Assembly: GCF_012911925.1 (NCBI RefSeq)
Contig: NZ_JAAXKY010000079.1
Span: forward strand, 1 to 34,543
Direction of reading: 5' to 3'
Source: Pseudonocardia xinjiangensis
GTDB lineage: Bacteria > Actinomycetota > Actinomycetes > Mycobacteriales > Pseudonocardiaceae
DNA: 34,543 bases
The notes under the pieces are model-generated. The model worked only from the letters and a program-made list of their open reading frames with translations. It had not been told where the DNA came from and did not search any database. Within the stretch, counting starts at the first letter, position 1; every line of letters starts with the position of its first letter. A program made the position numbers and the translations under genes. Positions 22,929 through 31,510 of this stretch are shown here, piece by piece.

Positions 22929-23190
22929 ATGTGCGTCCCGTCATCGACGCCGGCCCGGCCCTGAACTTCTTCTCCATCAACCGAGAACGTCTACTCCTCG
23001 GCACGTTGGGACCCATCAGTGTCCCTGAGCTTGTGCGAGACGAGGTGCTGCGCAAGGCAGCCACCGATCCTCGATTCCGCAGCGCCGAATGGGTTTGGAA
23101 CAAGCTGCCCGACAAATACCTGGAGATCCTCTCCGACGACGAGACTCCCGAGCTGAACGTCGCGGTGGCGCGGATCAGCGGGCGTGCGAC
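22925..23190 (+). pseudogene. PIN-domain toxin, truncated
   Basis: From GTG 22925 the frame reads VNVRPVIDAGPALNFFSINR, GPISVPELVRDEVLRKAATD and LEILSDDETPELNVAVARIS. The first acidic residue of the PIN site is Asp in IDAGPALNF. Intact relatives continue with a KDLGE segment and a terminal IDDG region carrying the remaining acidic ligands; here the text changes after ARISGR near 23190 and runs on as non-homologous sequence to 23410. The RNase would therefore be inactive. From 23,190 to 23,394 nothing else is recognised. Confidence 0.6.
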
Positions 23191-23394
23191 GACGGCCTTC
23201 CGCCAATCGAGCAGACCGATCTGCTCGCCCCCAACCTGTTCAAACGCCATACCTCGCGGTAGCGATGGGAGTTCCCGTGCGGCCGTGGTCTGCGGTCTAC
23301 GGACTCAGCCGATGATCACGAGTGTACGGTCACGGATGCGGTCCCATGAGCCGCGGTTGGCAGCACAGCCCGGCTCGGCTGTCGGTCCTGGAGG

Positions 23395-23772
23395 TCAACG
23401 GGCGACGTAATGGCTGAGCAGGGCCTGTACCTCATAGACGTCGACGCCCTTGCCGAACTGCTTGACGATGGGAGTGGGGCTTCCTGAAAGCCAGATCTTC
23501 AGCTCCGCGTCGAGGTCGAATGTTCCCGCTGTCTCGACGCTGAAGTGTGTGATGCTCTTGTACGGCACGGTGTGGTATTCGACCTTCCTGCCGGTCATGC
23601 CTTGCTTGTCGACCAGGATCAGTCGGCGGTCGGTGAACAGGAACGCGTCGCGCACCAGTTGATAGGCGGCCTGCACCTGCTCGCCATGTCCCAGTAGTCG
23701 CCCGTACTCCTGCGCTGCCGCGTTGGGGTCGATGCGAGAGGCATTTCCGATGAATCCGTCGAGAAGGCCCAC
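23395..23772 (-). CDS. Bacterial PH-domain protein (bPH_1, YvbH-like)
   Basis: A 125-aa protein filling one bacterial pleckstrin-homology-like domain. Family text includes MGLLDGFIGNASRIDPNAAA, QLVRDAFLFTDRRLILVDKQ, GRKVEYHTVPYKSITHFSVE and KQFGKGVDVYEVQALLSHYV. The start is GTG 23772 with GGAG upstream. These are small soluble oligomers of unknown role, often stress-linked. It is intact and without membrane segments. Confidence 0.88.
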   Translation of the reverse strand: MGLLDGFIGNASRIDPNAAAQEYGRLLGHGEQVQAAYQLVRDAFLFTDRRLILVDKQGMTGRKVEYHTVPYKSITHFSVETAGTFDLDAELKIWLSGSPTPIVKQFGKGVDVYEVQALLSHYVAR

Positions 23773-23864
23773 GTGCTGCTCCAGGTTCGTGGTGGGGATG
23801 CGTACGGCCTGTCGGCCCGGAACAGGCGTGCGTTACATGCAACTGAGGTGGATTGTCCGGCCGG

Positions 23865-24360
23865 TTACTGGAGCCGAGCCGCGCGAGCTTCATGCACGTA
23901 GCTCCGAACCACCGTCACCGGGCGAAAACCGAACCGGGCGTACAGATTCTTGGGCGTGTCGTCCACGTCGCTACCGATCAGAATCGGCCCGGCCCCACGG
24001 GATCGGGCGTGCGCCACCGCGAAGCGCAGCATCTGCGTCGCCAGCCCGGCGCCACGAGCGTCGGGACGGACGAAGACGTCTTCGATGATCCCGACTCCGT
24101 CCTCGCTGACCCAGGCTGCGATGAACCCGTAGATCTCACCGCGCTCCTCTGCCACGAAGTACGTGGCGGCCGGCGTGAGGCACCAGCCGAGCAGCCGCGG
24201 TCGTCACCGCCAGGGGACGTGCCGGCCGGCCGGCACGCGCGTCCTCATCGAGGTGATCGATACGGAACAGCGCGCCGATGTCGGACCAGTCGTCGTCGCT
24301 CGTTCCCACTGCCCGCAGCGGGCGTGCAGGAGGCTCAGGAGTAACCGAGCCGGGAAGCAT
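23865..24360 (-). pseudogene. GNAT acetyltransferase split by a frameshift
   Basis: The C-terminal frame (23865-24155) reads GIIEDVFVRPDARGAGLATQ, where VRPDARGAGLATQM is the acetyl-CoA-binding motif A, followed by NLYARFGFRPVTVVRSYVHE. The N-terminal frame (from about ATG 24360) reads SVTPEPPARPLRAVGTSDDD and IGALFRIDHLDEDARAG. The two frames join between 24160 and 24190, where CLTPAATYFVAEERGE continues the protein. One inserted or lost base explains the break; a sequencing error is the alternative. Substrate unknown. Confidence 0.65.
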
Positions 24361-24417
24361 CAGCAGAAGCTGAATATCGAGGTGCCAGTCGCAGAGCGCA
24401 ACGACCACGGACCCGAC

Positions 24418-24882
24418 TCAACGTGCCCGGCCGACCCGGACCTCGTCGGATTCCGGCGATCGGACGAGCGCGGCCAGCCTGTCGACGTCTCGGACGAGAA
24501 GATAGATCACGCCGAGCAGCATCAGGGTCGTGATGACCCACGTGCCCTGGAACGGAACCGTCAGCGTCAGTACCTCGATACCGGCGATGATCGGCAGGTA
24601 CACGAGCGCGCCCACGGTCGCGGTGCGGGGCACCAGCAGAAAGACCGCCGCGACGAGTTGGCAGACTCCGATGAATGGGTACAGCTCGCCGGTGCGCAGC
24701 AGCGCATCGAAGAAGTAACCGACGGGGTCGGTGGTCGGGAGCTTCGTGAACGGGATCCCGAGCACCTTGATCATGCCCGACGGCAGGAACCCGAGCGCCA
24801 GCATCACGCGGACGAACCAGGTGAACCATACGACCGGTCGCCGGTCCCGAACGCTGACCACCAGGCGCTCCAGCGACGACAT
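24418..24882 (-). CDS. DoxX-like membrane protein
   Basis: A 154-aa protein from ATG 24882 (GTG 24906 is possible) with four hydrophobic segments. Visible text is VVWFTWFVRVMLALGFLPSG, MIKVLGIPFTKLPTTDPVGY, YPFIGVCQLVAAVFLLVPRT and TWVITTLMLLGVIYLLVRDV. The FLPSGMIKVLG turn and four-helix layout match the DoxX/DoxD-like group. The role is unknown; some relatives act in membrane redox or detoxification complexes. Confidence 0.8.
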   Translation of the reverse strand: MSSLERLVVSVRDRRPVVWFTWFVRVMLALGFLPSGMIKVLGIPFTKLPTTDPVGYFFDALLRTGELYPFIGVCQLVAAVFLLVPRTATVGALVYLPIIAGIEVLTLTVPFQGTWVITTLMLLGVIYLLVRDVDRLAALVRSPESDEVRVGRAR

Positions 24883-24955
24883 ATCGTCACGATTTCGTGC
24901 GACCACGACGTGGTCAAGCGATCCTGCGTGTTCACCTCGTCGAAGCCGGCCTGCG

Positions 24956-26278
24956 TCAGCGGGTAGTGGGGGTCGGCGCTGCGGGAGGTGCCAGTGCCAA
25001 CCCGGGGTAGATCTGGTCGAGCACCTTCAGCAGCAGCACGTTCGCCGTATGGTCACCGTCGAGCGACAGGGTGAGATTCGTCCATATCACGAGCGTCACG
25101 TTGTTGTCGGGGTCGTGCCCGATGAAGGAGTTGAATCCGGGGAGCTCGCCGCCGTGGTAGTACATGGAGGCGGTCGGCCCGAAGCGCTGCCGGGAAATGC
25201 CGTACCCGTACTGCTGGCCGTCCGGCTTGGTGGGGTCCTCGGGTTGCGCGCTGTCGAGCCATTGGCGCTGGTGGTCGGCGCTGAACACCCGGCCCTCGAC
25301 CAGCGCTCGGATCCAGGTGGCCAGATCGGTGGCGGTGGCGATGGCGCCTCCCGCTGCCGTGGCATAGGACGGGTTCTGGTTGGTGTAGTCGATGGGCTCG
25401 AGCGTTCCTGCCCGGGCGGCGGCCTGCATGGCAGGCGGGTAGGGGAAGTCCGACAGGGCGAATGCGGATCCGCCGTACATGTAGCCGTGCGAGTAGGGGT
25501 CGGGGATAGAGGTGGAGTCGATAGCCGGGAGCATGACCTGGTGGAGCCGCTGCGGACCGAACAGGCGCTCCTGGAAGATCCTGGCCAGGGACGTGCCGTC
25601 GATCTTCTCGGCAACCAGGCCGAGCAGGGCGTAGTTGGTGTTGCAGTAGGCGAATTCGGTGCCGGGTGGGAAATCTGGCGGATGTCGGAATGCGATGGCC
25701 AGTACTTCCTGTGGTGTCCAGGCCTTCGTCGGATCGGCATCGAGAGTCGCGGCAAGCTCTGGCGCGTCCGTGTAGTTGTACAGGCCGCTGCGCATCGTCA
25801 GCAGCTCGGCGATGGTGATGTTCTCGCCGTTGGGCACGCCCGGAACGTATCTCGACACCGGGTCGGTGAACCGGAGCTTGCCTTCCTGGGCCAGGAGCAC
25901 GATCACCGCTGCGGTCATCGTCTTGGTGTTCGACGCGATCCTGAAGTAGGTGTCTGCGCTGGGCGGCGACTCGGCGCCCCGCAGCGTGGTGCCGGTGACG
26001 GACGTGAAATCGCCCTGGGGAGTTCGGAGCACGACCATGGCGCCGGGAACCAACAGCTCGCTGGTCGTCTCGTCCACGGCGGCCTGAAGCGCGGCCGGGT
26101 CGATCGTCCTGAGCGCGGGCGAGGCGGACGGCGTGGTGGCAGTCGGGGCCGATCCGGTCGACTCCCGCGTGGAGTTCGCCGAGCAGGCTGCGGTGAACAA
26201 GAGGGCCACGCAGACGGCAAGCCCCATGGCCTGGTCAGGTCCTCGCCGAGATCGACACCGTCCAACGCCTGTCCGCAT
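24956..26278 (-). CDS. Lipoprotein serine hydrolase, beta-lactamase / D-Ala-D-Ala carboxypeptidase fold
   Basis: A 440-aa class C-type penicillin-recognising enzyme. The lipobox is FTAAC near residue 31, and a Ser/Thr/Pro-rich linker follows. The SxxK motif is SNTK in FRIASNTKTMTAAVI, the YxN motif is YCN in FAYCNTNYALLGLV, and YYHGGELPGFNSF has HGG in place of KTG, as in many Family S12 esterases and peptidases. It should be anchored on the outer membrane face. ATG 26278 follows GGGAGA. The natural substrate (peptidoglycan, D-amino peptide or ester) cannot be fixed. Confidence 0.9.
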   Translation of the reverse strand: MRTGVGRCRSRRGPDQAMGLAVCVALLFTAACSANSTRESTGSAPTATTPSASPALRTIDPAALQAAVDETTSELLVPGAMVVLRTPQGDFTSVTGTTLRGAESPPSADTYFRIASNTKTMTAAVIVLLAQEGKLRFTDPVSRYVPGVPNGENITIAELLTMRSGLYNYTDAPELAATLDADPTKAWTPQEVLAIAFRHPPDFPPGTEFAYCNTNYALLGLVAEKIDGTSLARIFQERLFGPQRLHQVMLPAIDSTSIPDPYSHGYMYGGSAFALSDFPYPPAMQAAARAGTLEPIDYTNQNPSYATAAGGAIATATDLATWIRALVEGRVFSADHQRQWLDSAQPEDPTKPDGQQYGYGISRQRFGPTASMYYHGGELPGFNSFIGHDPDNNVTLVIWTNLTLSLDGDHTANVLLLKVLDQIYPGLALAPPAAPTPTTR

Positions 26279-26448
26279 CTCATTCTCCCGTCGATGGACG
26301 GAGAAAGATAATCCGATCTTCAGCTGGTCAGGAATCGCTGAATATCAGCCATGATGGCGGAATCCAGGAATCGAAGGTGCCGCCGACCGGGCGGGACACG
26401 GCCGCAACGCGCTGGCCGCCCCCGACGCCGCACCCCCGGCCGCGTCCT

Positions 26449-26511
26449 CGCAGAGCCGCCGTGCTCCTCGCAGACCCCACAGCATCTGCGACGAACCCAC
26501 TCGGTCTGCGA
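26449..26511. repeat. Symmetric array of four TCGCAGA/TCTGCGA heptamers
   Basis: TCGCAGA occurs at 26449 and 26469 and its complement TCTGCGA at 26485 and 26505, giving mirror symmetry about position 26480. The inner and outer pairs can form hairpins; 26465-26476 and 26503-26514 pair perfectly over 12 bases. It lies in the 290-bp gap downstream of the molybdenum hydroxylase operon and upstream of the lipoprotein gene. It could be a terminator or a protein-binding array. Nothing else is seen in 26,279-26,567. Confidence 0.5.
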
Positions 26512-26567
26512 GGACGCCGAACCATCCGCGAGTCGCCACCCGGGCCGCGACCGCTGCCCGGGAGGCG

Positions 26568-28742
26568 TCAGTCGTCCAGCAGGTCCTCGATCACGATCGG
26601 GATGTGACGGACCCGGACGCCGGTGGCGTTGTAGATGGCGTTGGCCACGGCTGCCGCCATGCCCACGGTGCCGATCTCGCCGACACCCCTCGCGCCGACG
26701 GCGTTGTGCAGTGTGTCCGGGTGCTGGACGAAGTGGACGTCGACCTCCGGGATGTCCGCGTTGACCGGCAGCAGGTAGCCCGCGAAGTCGGCGTTCGCCA
26801 TCCGTCCGTTCGGCTCGATCTCCAGGCCCTCGTGCAGCGCGGCGGAGACGCCCCAGATCATCCCGCCCATGATCTGGCTGCGCGCGGCCTTGTCGTTGAT
26901 GATCCGGCCGGCGTCGAACACGCCCAGCATGCGGGACACGCGGGCCTCGCGCGTCCACTTGTGCACCCGGACCTCGCAGAACTGCGCACCGAACGAGCTG
27001 AACGAGTGCTTGGTCATCTCCTCGCCGGGTGCCGACGAACCGATCGCGGAGATCGACGGGCGGCCCACGGCGCGCAGCACCTCGCCGAACGTCATCGTCC
27101 GGCCGCCGGCCAGCACGTGACCGTCGGCGTACGAGGTCTCCATCCCCTGGAACGGTGAGCCGGGCGACGTCGCAACGACCAGCAGGTCGTCGATCACCTT
27201 GGACGCGGCGATCATGATGGCCGTGCCCGCGCTCGCCGTGGCGGTCGAGCCGCCGGACATGCCACCGGGTGGAAGTGCCGAGTCGCCCAGCCGCGGCGTG
27301 ATCCGGTCCGGCGTGATGTCCAGCGATTCGGCCCCCACCAGGGAGAGTACGGTCAGCAGACCGGTTCCCGGGTCCGCCCCACTGGTCGCGACCACCGCTG
27401 TGTCGTCGGCCTGCAGGGTGACCTCGACCGAGGCCGGGAACCGCAGGGCGGGGAACATCGCGGTGGCCGTACCGACCCCCACGAGCCAGTCACCGTCGGT
27501 GCGGCCGTGCGGCGAGCGGCTCGCCCAGCCGAACCGCGCTGCGCCGACGCTGAAGCACTCGTCGAGATGCTTGCTCGACCACTGCAGGTCCCTGCCGGGC
27601 GGAGCGGTCGAGTTGTTGCGCATGCGCAGCTCGATCGGGTCCATGTTCAGCGCGACCGCGAGCTCGTCGATCGCGCTCTCCAGCGCGAAGGACCCCGGTG
27701 CCTCACCCGGCGCCCGCATGAAGGTGGTCGGCGGGATGTTCAGCGGCACCATCTTCTGGCTGAGGGCCAGGTTCGGGGTGGCGTACCACTCCCGCGAGGT
27801 GCCGTGCGACGTCGGCTCGACGAACGAGCGATCCATCGCCGTGCTGCACCACGAGTCGTGCCGCACCGCGATCAGCCTGCCGTCGGTGTCCGCGCCGAGG
27901 GCGATCTTCTGCACGGTCGCGGCCCGGCCCGCGGTAGCGGTGAAGACCTGCTCCCGGCTGAGCGCGGCCTTGATGGGCCGGTCGAGGGCCCTGGCCGCCG
28001 CCGCGGCGAGGAACGCGGGCGTGGACGTGCGGCCCTTGCCGCCGAACGCCCCGCCGACGAACGGGTTCACTGCGTGGACCGCCGAGGGATCGAGAGCCAG
28101 CGCGCCGGCCACCTCCATCGCCTGGAGGTCGGACCCCTGGTTCCCGCTGTAGATCGTCAGTACGCCGGAGTCCCACACCGCGACCGCGGAGTGCGGCTCC
28201 ATGGCGGCGTGGTTCTGGGTGGCGGTGCTGTACGTCGCCTCGACGACCACCGGGCTGTCGGCCAGCGCGTCCTCGATTGAGTCGACACCGGAGGCGAGAA
28301 GAGTGTGGGTCTGAGGTGACCCGTCGAAGCCCGGCGGCGCCTCCTCGGCCGAGGCGAGGCCGTCCTCCAGGGAGGTCAGGGCCGGCCGCTCCCGGTAGGT
28401 GACGTCGACGAGCATCGCGGCGTCCCGCGCCTGCTCGAAGGTCTCCGCCACCACGAAGCCGATCGGCTGGCCGTAGTACGCAACGTCCCTGTTCTGCAGC
28501 GGGACCCAGGTCTCGCCGAACATCGGCAGACTCGGTGTGCGCAGCTCCAGCGGGTCGAACGGCGTGTACACGCCGATCACGCCGGGTGCGCTCTTCGCGG
28601 CCGTGACGTCCATGGCCTCGATCTCGCCGTTGGCGATCGTGCTGAGCACGACGTATCCGTAGGCCATGCCGGGGAAGTTGTGGTCCGCCCCGTACTCGGC
28701 CCGGCCGCTGACCTTGAGCGGCCCGTCCAGCCGGCTGGGCAT
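26568..28742 (-). CDS. Molybdenum hydroxylase large subunit (PaoC/YagR-like, molybdopterin-binding)
   Basis: A 724-aa protein of normal length. It begins MPSRLDGPLKVSGRAEYGAD and includes YYGQPIGFVVAETFEQARDA, VGGAFGGKG (molybdopterin loop), FMRAPGEAPGSFALESAIDE, and VGARGVGEIGTVGMAAAVAN, which carries the catalytic Glu of the xanthine dehydrogenase family. It binds the molybdenum cofactor (a cytosine-dinucleotide form in E. coli PaoC) and oxidises the substrate, probably an aldehyde or N-heterocycle. The ATG overlaps the stop of the FAD subunit. No signal peptide, so it is likely cytoplasmic. Confidence 0.93.
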   Translation of the reverse strand: MPSRLDGPLKVSGRAEYGADHNFPGMAYGYVVLSTIANGEIEAMDVTAAKSAPGVIGVYTPFDPLELRTPSLPMFGETWVPLQNRDVAYYGQPIGFVVAETFEQARDAAMLVDVTYRERPALTSLEDGLASAEEAPPGFDGSPQTHTLLASGVDSIEDALADSPVVVEATYSTATQNHAAMEPHSAVAVWDSGVLTIYSGNQGSDLQAMEVAGALALDPSAVHAVNPFVGGAFGGKGRTSTPAFLAAAAARALDRPIKAALSREQVFTATAGRAATVQKIALGADTDGRLIAVRHDSWCSTAMDRSFVEPTSHGTSREWYATPNLALSQKMVPLNIPPTTFMRAPGEAPGSFALESAIDELAVALNMDPIELRMRNNSTAPPGRDLQWSSKHLDECFSVGAARFGWASRSPHGRTDGDWLVGVGTATAMFPALRFPASVEVTLQADDTAVVATSGADPGTGLLTVLSLVGAESLDITPDRITPRLGDSALPPGGMSGGSTATASAGTAIMIAASKVIDDLLVVATSPGSPFQGMETSYADGHVLAGGRTMTFGEVLRAVGRPSISAIGSSAPGEEMTKHSFSSFGAQFCEVRVHKWTREARVSRMLGVFDAGRIINDKAARSQIMGGMIWGVSAALHEGLEIEPNGRMANADFAGYLLPVNADIPEVDVHFVQHPDTLHNAVGARGVGEIGTVGMAAAVANAIYNATGVRVRHIPIVIEDLLDD

Positions 28743-29701
28743 CAGCGGCTCTCCTCTGTCAGTTCGAGCAGTGCGCGGACGACGGTCCGCTTCAGCAAGG
28801 ACACCTTGAAACCGTTGTCGGCCAACGGCCTGGCGCCGTCGGCACCCACGGACGCGGCGGCCTCGACGGCCTCCGGGGTCGCGGGCGCACCGCGCAGGGC
28901 CGCCTCGACGGCGTGCAGTCGCCACGGCACGGTCGCCACTCCACCGACCGCCACCCTGGCGTCGACGATGCGCGAGTCCTCGATGTGCAGCGCGACCGCT
29001 GCGGAGCACAGCGCGAACTCGTAGGACTGCCGGTCGCGGACCTTGACGTAGGTGGAACGCGACGCCCAGTCCAGACGTGGGACCAGGACCTCGGTGACCA
29101 GCTCACCGGGACGCAGGTCGTTCTCCACCTCCGGGGTGTCACCCGGCAGCCGGTAGAACTCGGCCAGCTTGACGGTGCGGCTGCCCTCGGCGCTGACCAG
29201 CCGGATCTCCGCGTCGAGCGCGACCAGGGCGACTGCCAGGTCGCTGGCGTGGGTCGCAACGCACGAGTCGCTCGTGCCCAGCACGGCGTGCATCCGGTTG
29301 GCCCCGGAGATCGCGGAACATCCGCTGCCGGGTTGCCGTCTGTTGCACGGCATCTCCACGTCGCGGAAGTACGTGCAGCGGGTGCGCTGCAACAGGTTCC
29401 CGCCGATGCTGGCCATGTTCCGGAGCTGCTGGGAGGCGCTCTGCAGCAGGGCACGGGCGATCACGGGGTACACGCCGGGCTGCCCGGCGACCTCGCTCAT
29501 CCGCTCCAGCGCGCCGATGCGCAGCCCGTCGCTGGTGTCGAGACCGCGCAACGGCAGTTCGTTGATGTCCAGGACGTGCTGCGGCGTCAGGACGTTGAGC
29601 TTCATCAGGTCGACGAGGGTGGTCCCACCGGCCAGGAACGTGCCGGGTGAGGCAAGAGCGGCTTCGACGGTCTCGGGTGCCGTGAGCTCAAACGGACGCA
29701 T
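28742..29701 (-). CDS. Molybdenum hydroxylase FAD-binding subunit (PaoB/YagS-like)
   Basis: A 319-aa protein of the FAD-binding CO dehydrogenase-medium family. It has FLAGGTTLVDLMKLNVLTPQ (FAD pyrophosphate loop), IGALERMSEV, and SIGGNLLQRTRC (second FAD motif). A loop with four Cys follows: RCTYF, MPCNRR, SGCSAI and DSCVATHASD. In E. coli PaoB this loop binds an extra [4Fe-4S] cluster, so the same is expected here. It passes electrons from the 2Fe-2S subunit to its oxidant. It overlaps the small subunit by 14 bases and abuts the large subunit. Confidence 0.93.
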   Translation of the reverse strand: MRPFELTAPETVEAALASPGTFLAGGTTLVDLMKLNVLTPQHVLDINELPLRGLDTSDGLRIGALERMSEVAGQPGVYPVIARALLQSASQQLRNMASIGGNLLQRTRCTYFRDVEMPCNRRQPGSGCSAISGANRMHAVLGTSDSCVATHASDLAVALVALDAEIRLVSAEGSRTVKLAEFYRLPGDTPEVENDLRPGELVTEVLVPRLDWASRSTYVKVRDRQSYEFALCSAAVALHIEDSRIVDARVAVGGVATVPWRLHAVEAALRGAPATPEAVEAAASVGADGARPLADNGFKVSLLKRTVVRALLELTEESR

Positions 29702-30185
29702 CGGCCTGCCTCGCCTGTTCGATTGCCGCGATGATGTTCGGGTAGGCCGCGCAGCGGCAGATGTTGCCGGACATGAACTCCCGGACGTCCTCGACGTCCT
29801 GCCGGACCGCAGCGACAGCCGACATGACCTGCCCCGGAGTGCAGAACCCGCACTGCAGGGCGTCCTGGTCGACGAACGCCTGCTGGACCGGGTGCAGCCC
29901 GTCCTCGGTGGACAACCCTTCCACCGTGGTCACCGGCTGCTTCACCGTGGCGGCCAGGGTCAGGCAGGAGAGGACCGGTCTGCCGCCGACGTGCACGGTG
30001 CACGCGCCGCACTGTCCTCGGTCGCATCCCTTCTTGGGACCGGTCACGCCGAGGCGTTCACGTAGAGTGTCGAGCAGCGTCACACCGGGATCGACACTCA
30101 GTTGTTCCGTCCTGCCGTTGACTTCGAGCGAGATGTCCACTGGATCTGTTCCCCCAGATCGTCCGTGTAGGAAGCCTGACGGCAT
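29688..30185 (-). CDS. Molybdenum hydroxylase [2Fe-2S] subunit (PaoA/YagT-like)
   Basis: A 165-aa ferredoxin-type subunit. The plant-type cluster is in KKGCDRGQCGACTVHVGGRP (with LSCLTL as fourth Cys) and the helical-domain cluster in LQCGFCTPGQVM and GNICRCAAYPN. It moves electrons from molybdenum toward FAD. E. coli PaoA carries a twin-arginine signal; none is seen here, which points to a cytoplasmic complex. It is first in the three-gene operon, and a perfect inverted repeat sits 41 bp upstream of its ATG, between it and a TetR gene. Confidence 0.94.
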   Translation of the reverse strand: MPSGFLHGRSGGTDPVDISLEVNGRTEQLSVDPGVTLLDTLRERLGVTGPKKGCDRGQCGACTVHVGGRPVLSCLTLAATVKQPVTTVEGLSTEDGLHPVQQAFVDQDALQCGFCTPGQVMSAVAAVRQDVEDVREFMSGNICRCAAYPNIIAAIEQARQADASV

Positions 30186-30225
30186 GGGTCGCGATGTCGG
30201 CTACGTCGACGAGCCGCCGCGACAG

Positions 30226-30249
30226 TGAACCGGATATTCATCCGGTTCA
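30226..30249. promoter_or_regulatory. Perfect inverted repeat, likely TetR operator
   Basis: TGAACCGGAT-ATTC-ATCCGGTTCA is a 10-4-10 perfect dyad in the 168-bp gap between the divergent molybdenum hydroxylase operon and the TetR gene at 30354. Its size and position fit the operator of that regulator. Control of both directions is inferred. Confidence 0.7.
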
Positions 30250-30353
30250 GCTCTCGAAGCTAGCGGATTACGATCCGCTCCGCAACGACTGGTCACCGGG
30301 ACCGGGAGGTGCTCCACTGCATCGGACGACGAGACGGACGACCGGGAGGGACG

Positions 30354-30923
30354 ATGACGACGGGATCGGTCAGCCCCCGGCGTGCGGACACCCGGCGCAA
30401 CCACGAGCGCATCCTCACCGCGGCGGCGGAGTCGCTGGCCAGGTCGGACGGGGTGTCGTTCAACGCCATCGCGAAGAAGGCCGAAGTGGGGGTCGGCACG
30501 GTGTACCGGCACTTCCCCACCCCGGAAGCGCTCATCCTGGCGGTCTACCGGCGTGAGGTGCAGCATCTCGTCGAGGTCGTGCCGGTCCTGCTCGAGATGC
30601 ACGCCCCCGAGGATGCTTTCCGGGCCTGGACGATCGATCACCTGGCGCATTACATGATGACCAAGCGAGGCCTGGCCGACGCACTCCGCGCTGTGGCGCC
30701 CTCCCACGGGGAACTGCCGGTGAACGCCTACGACACCCTGGTCGAGGCGATCGCCACGCTGTTGAAGGCCAACGTCCAGGCCGGCACCGTCCGCGCCGAC
30801 CTCGATCCGGAAACCGTTCTTCGCGGGCTGGGCGGCCTCCTGTACCTCGATCGCAACGGGGACTGGAAGAGCCACGCCGCGAAACTTGCCGACCTCCTCT
30901 GGCGAGGTATGCGCGAGTCCTAG
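30354..30923 (+). CDS. TetR-family regulator, divergent from the molybdenum hydroxylase operon
   Basis: A 189-aa regulator from ATG 30354 with GGGAGGG four bases upstream. The TetR DNA-binding domain reads TRRNHERILTAAAESLARSD, VSFNAIAKKAEVGVGTVYRH and FPTPEALILAVYRREV. The C-terminal part (HLAHYMMTKRGLADALRAVA) resembles the SbtR-like ligand domain. It probably represses the neighbouring oxidoreductase genes through the dyad at 30226-30249; the inducer may be their substrate. Confidence 0.92.
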   Translation: MTTGSVSPRRADTRRNHERILTAAAESLARSDGVSFNAIAKKAEVGVGTVYRHFPTPEALILAVYRREVQHLVEVVPVLLEMHAPEDAFRAWTIDHLAHYMMTKRGLADALRAVAPSHGELPVNAYDTLVEAIATLLKANVQAGTVRADLDPETVLRGLGGLLYLDRNGDWKSHAAKLADLLWRGMRES

Positions 30924-31064
30924 TGGCTCGTCATGCTCCCGGTCGGGATGCTGATCTCCGCGGCCCACGGAGTACGCCGAGATCTTGTTCGAGAATGTTG
31001 TCTTGAGTGCTGGCCGCAATAGGTGCCGGCTTCGATGTATCACTTCGTGAGAAAGGGAGATCGA

Positions 31065-31485
31065 ATGCCTGCCGTGCCGCACGAAGTGGTTCTCCTCGAG
31101 ATACCTGTCGATGCCGACTTCGCTGATTTCCGCGCTGAGTTCGAACGCGCGGTGCCGCGGGTCGACCACGAGCGGATGGAGGAGATCATCGCCCGTTCTC
31201 CCTGGCAGGCCACGACCCGCGCTGCGCCATGTACCTCATGGGCAGCCACGTGATCGCGGAACGAATCTATGCCCACAGTCCGGCCGCGCTGCTCCATGTC
31301 CCGCTGCGGGTCGCACTGTATGTCGATTCGGGCGGGCAGACGATCTTTGTGACCGACCAGCCGAGTACGACGCTTGCCGGCCTTCGCAACGCCGACACCA
31401 TCGCGGTCGCTGCGAGCTGGATCAGAAGCTGGCGGCACTGCTCACCGCCTTGGGCGTGCCGCCGCCGCAGGAGCTGTGGGGATGA
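31065..31485 (+). pseudogene. DUF302 protein, broken by deletion and frameshift
   Basis: From ATG 31065, behind AAAGGGAG, the frame reads VDADFADFRAEFERAVPRVD and IIARSPWQATTRA. The text then jumps to YLMGSHVIAERIYAHSPAAL, PLRVALYVDSGGQTIFVTDQ and PSTTLAGLRNADTIAVA in another frame, and after about 31412 to ELDQKLAALLTALGVPPPQE in a third. Together these cover a DUF302 domain (TT1751-like fold, unknown function) with a middle piece missing. At least two lesions make it non-functional. Confidence 0.7.
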
Positions 31486-31502
31486 ATGTGTGATTGTGTG
31501 TC

Positions 31503-31508
31503 TATGAT
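31503..31508 (+). promoter_or_regulatory. -10 box of the nitroreductase gene
   Basis: TATGAT, a perfect-fit actinobacterial -10 box, stands six bases before GTG 31515 and suggests a leaderless message. No -35 match is seen. Confidence 0.45.
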
Positions 31509-31510
31509 CG

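Noticed and set aside
23190..23410. Continuation of the PIN frame to a 161-aa protein
   Set aside because: After ARISGR the residues no longer resemble PIN proteins and lack the remaining acidic ligands.
24731..26311. Plus-strand frame of 526 codons opposite the lipoprotein hydrolase
   Set aside because: Antisense of a gene with clear SxxK and YxN motifs; the text is Gly/Arg-rich without domains.
28742..29009. N-terminal extension of the molybdenum subunit by 89 codons
   Set aside because: The added text is Arg/Gly-rich and overlaps the FAD subunit out of frame; ATG 28742 overlaps the FAD stop and matches the family.
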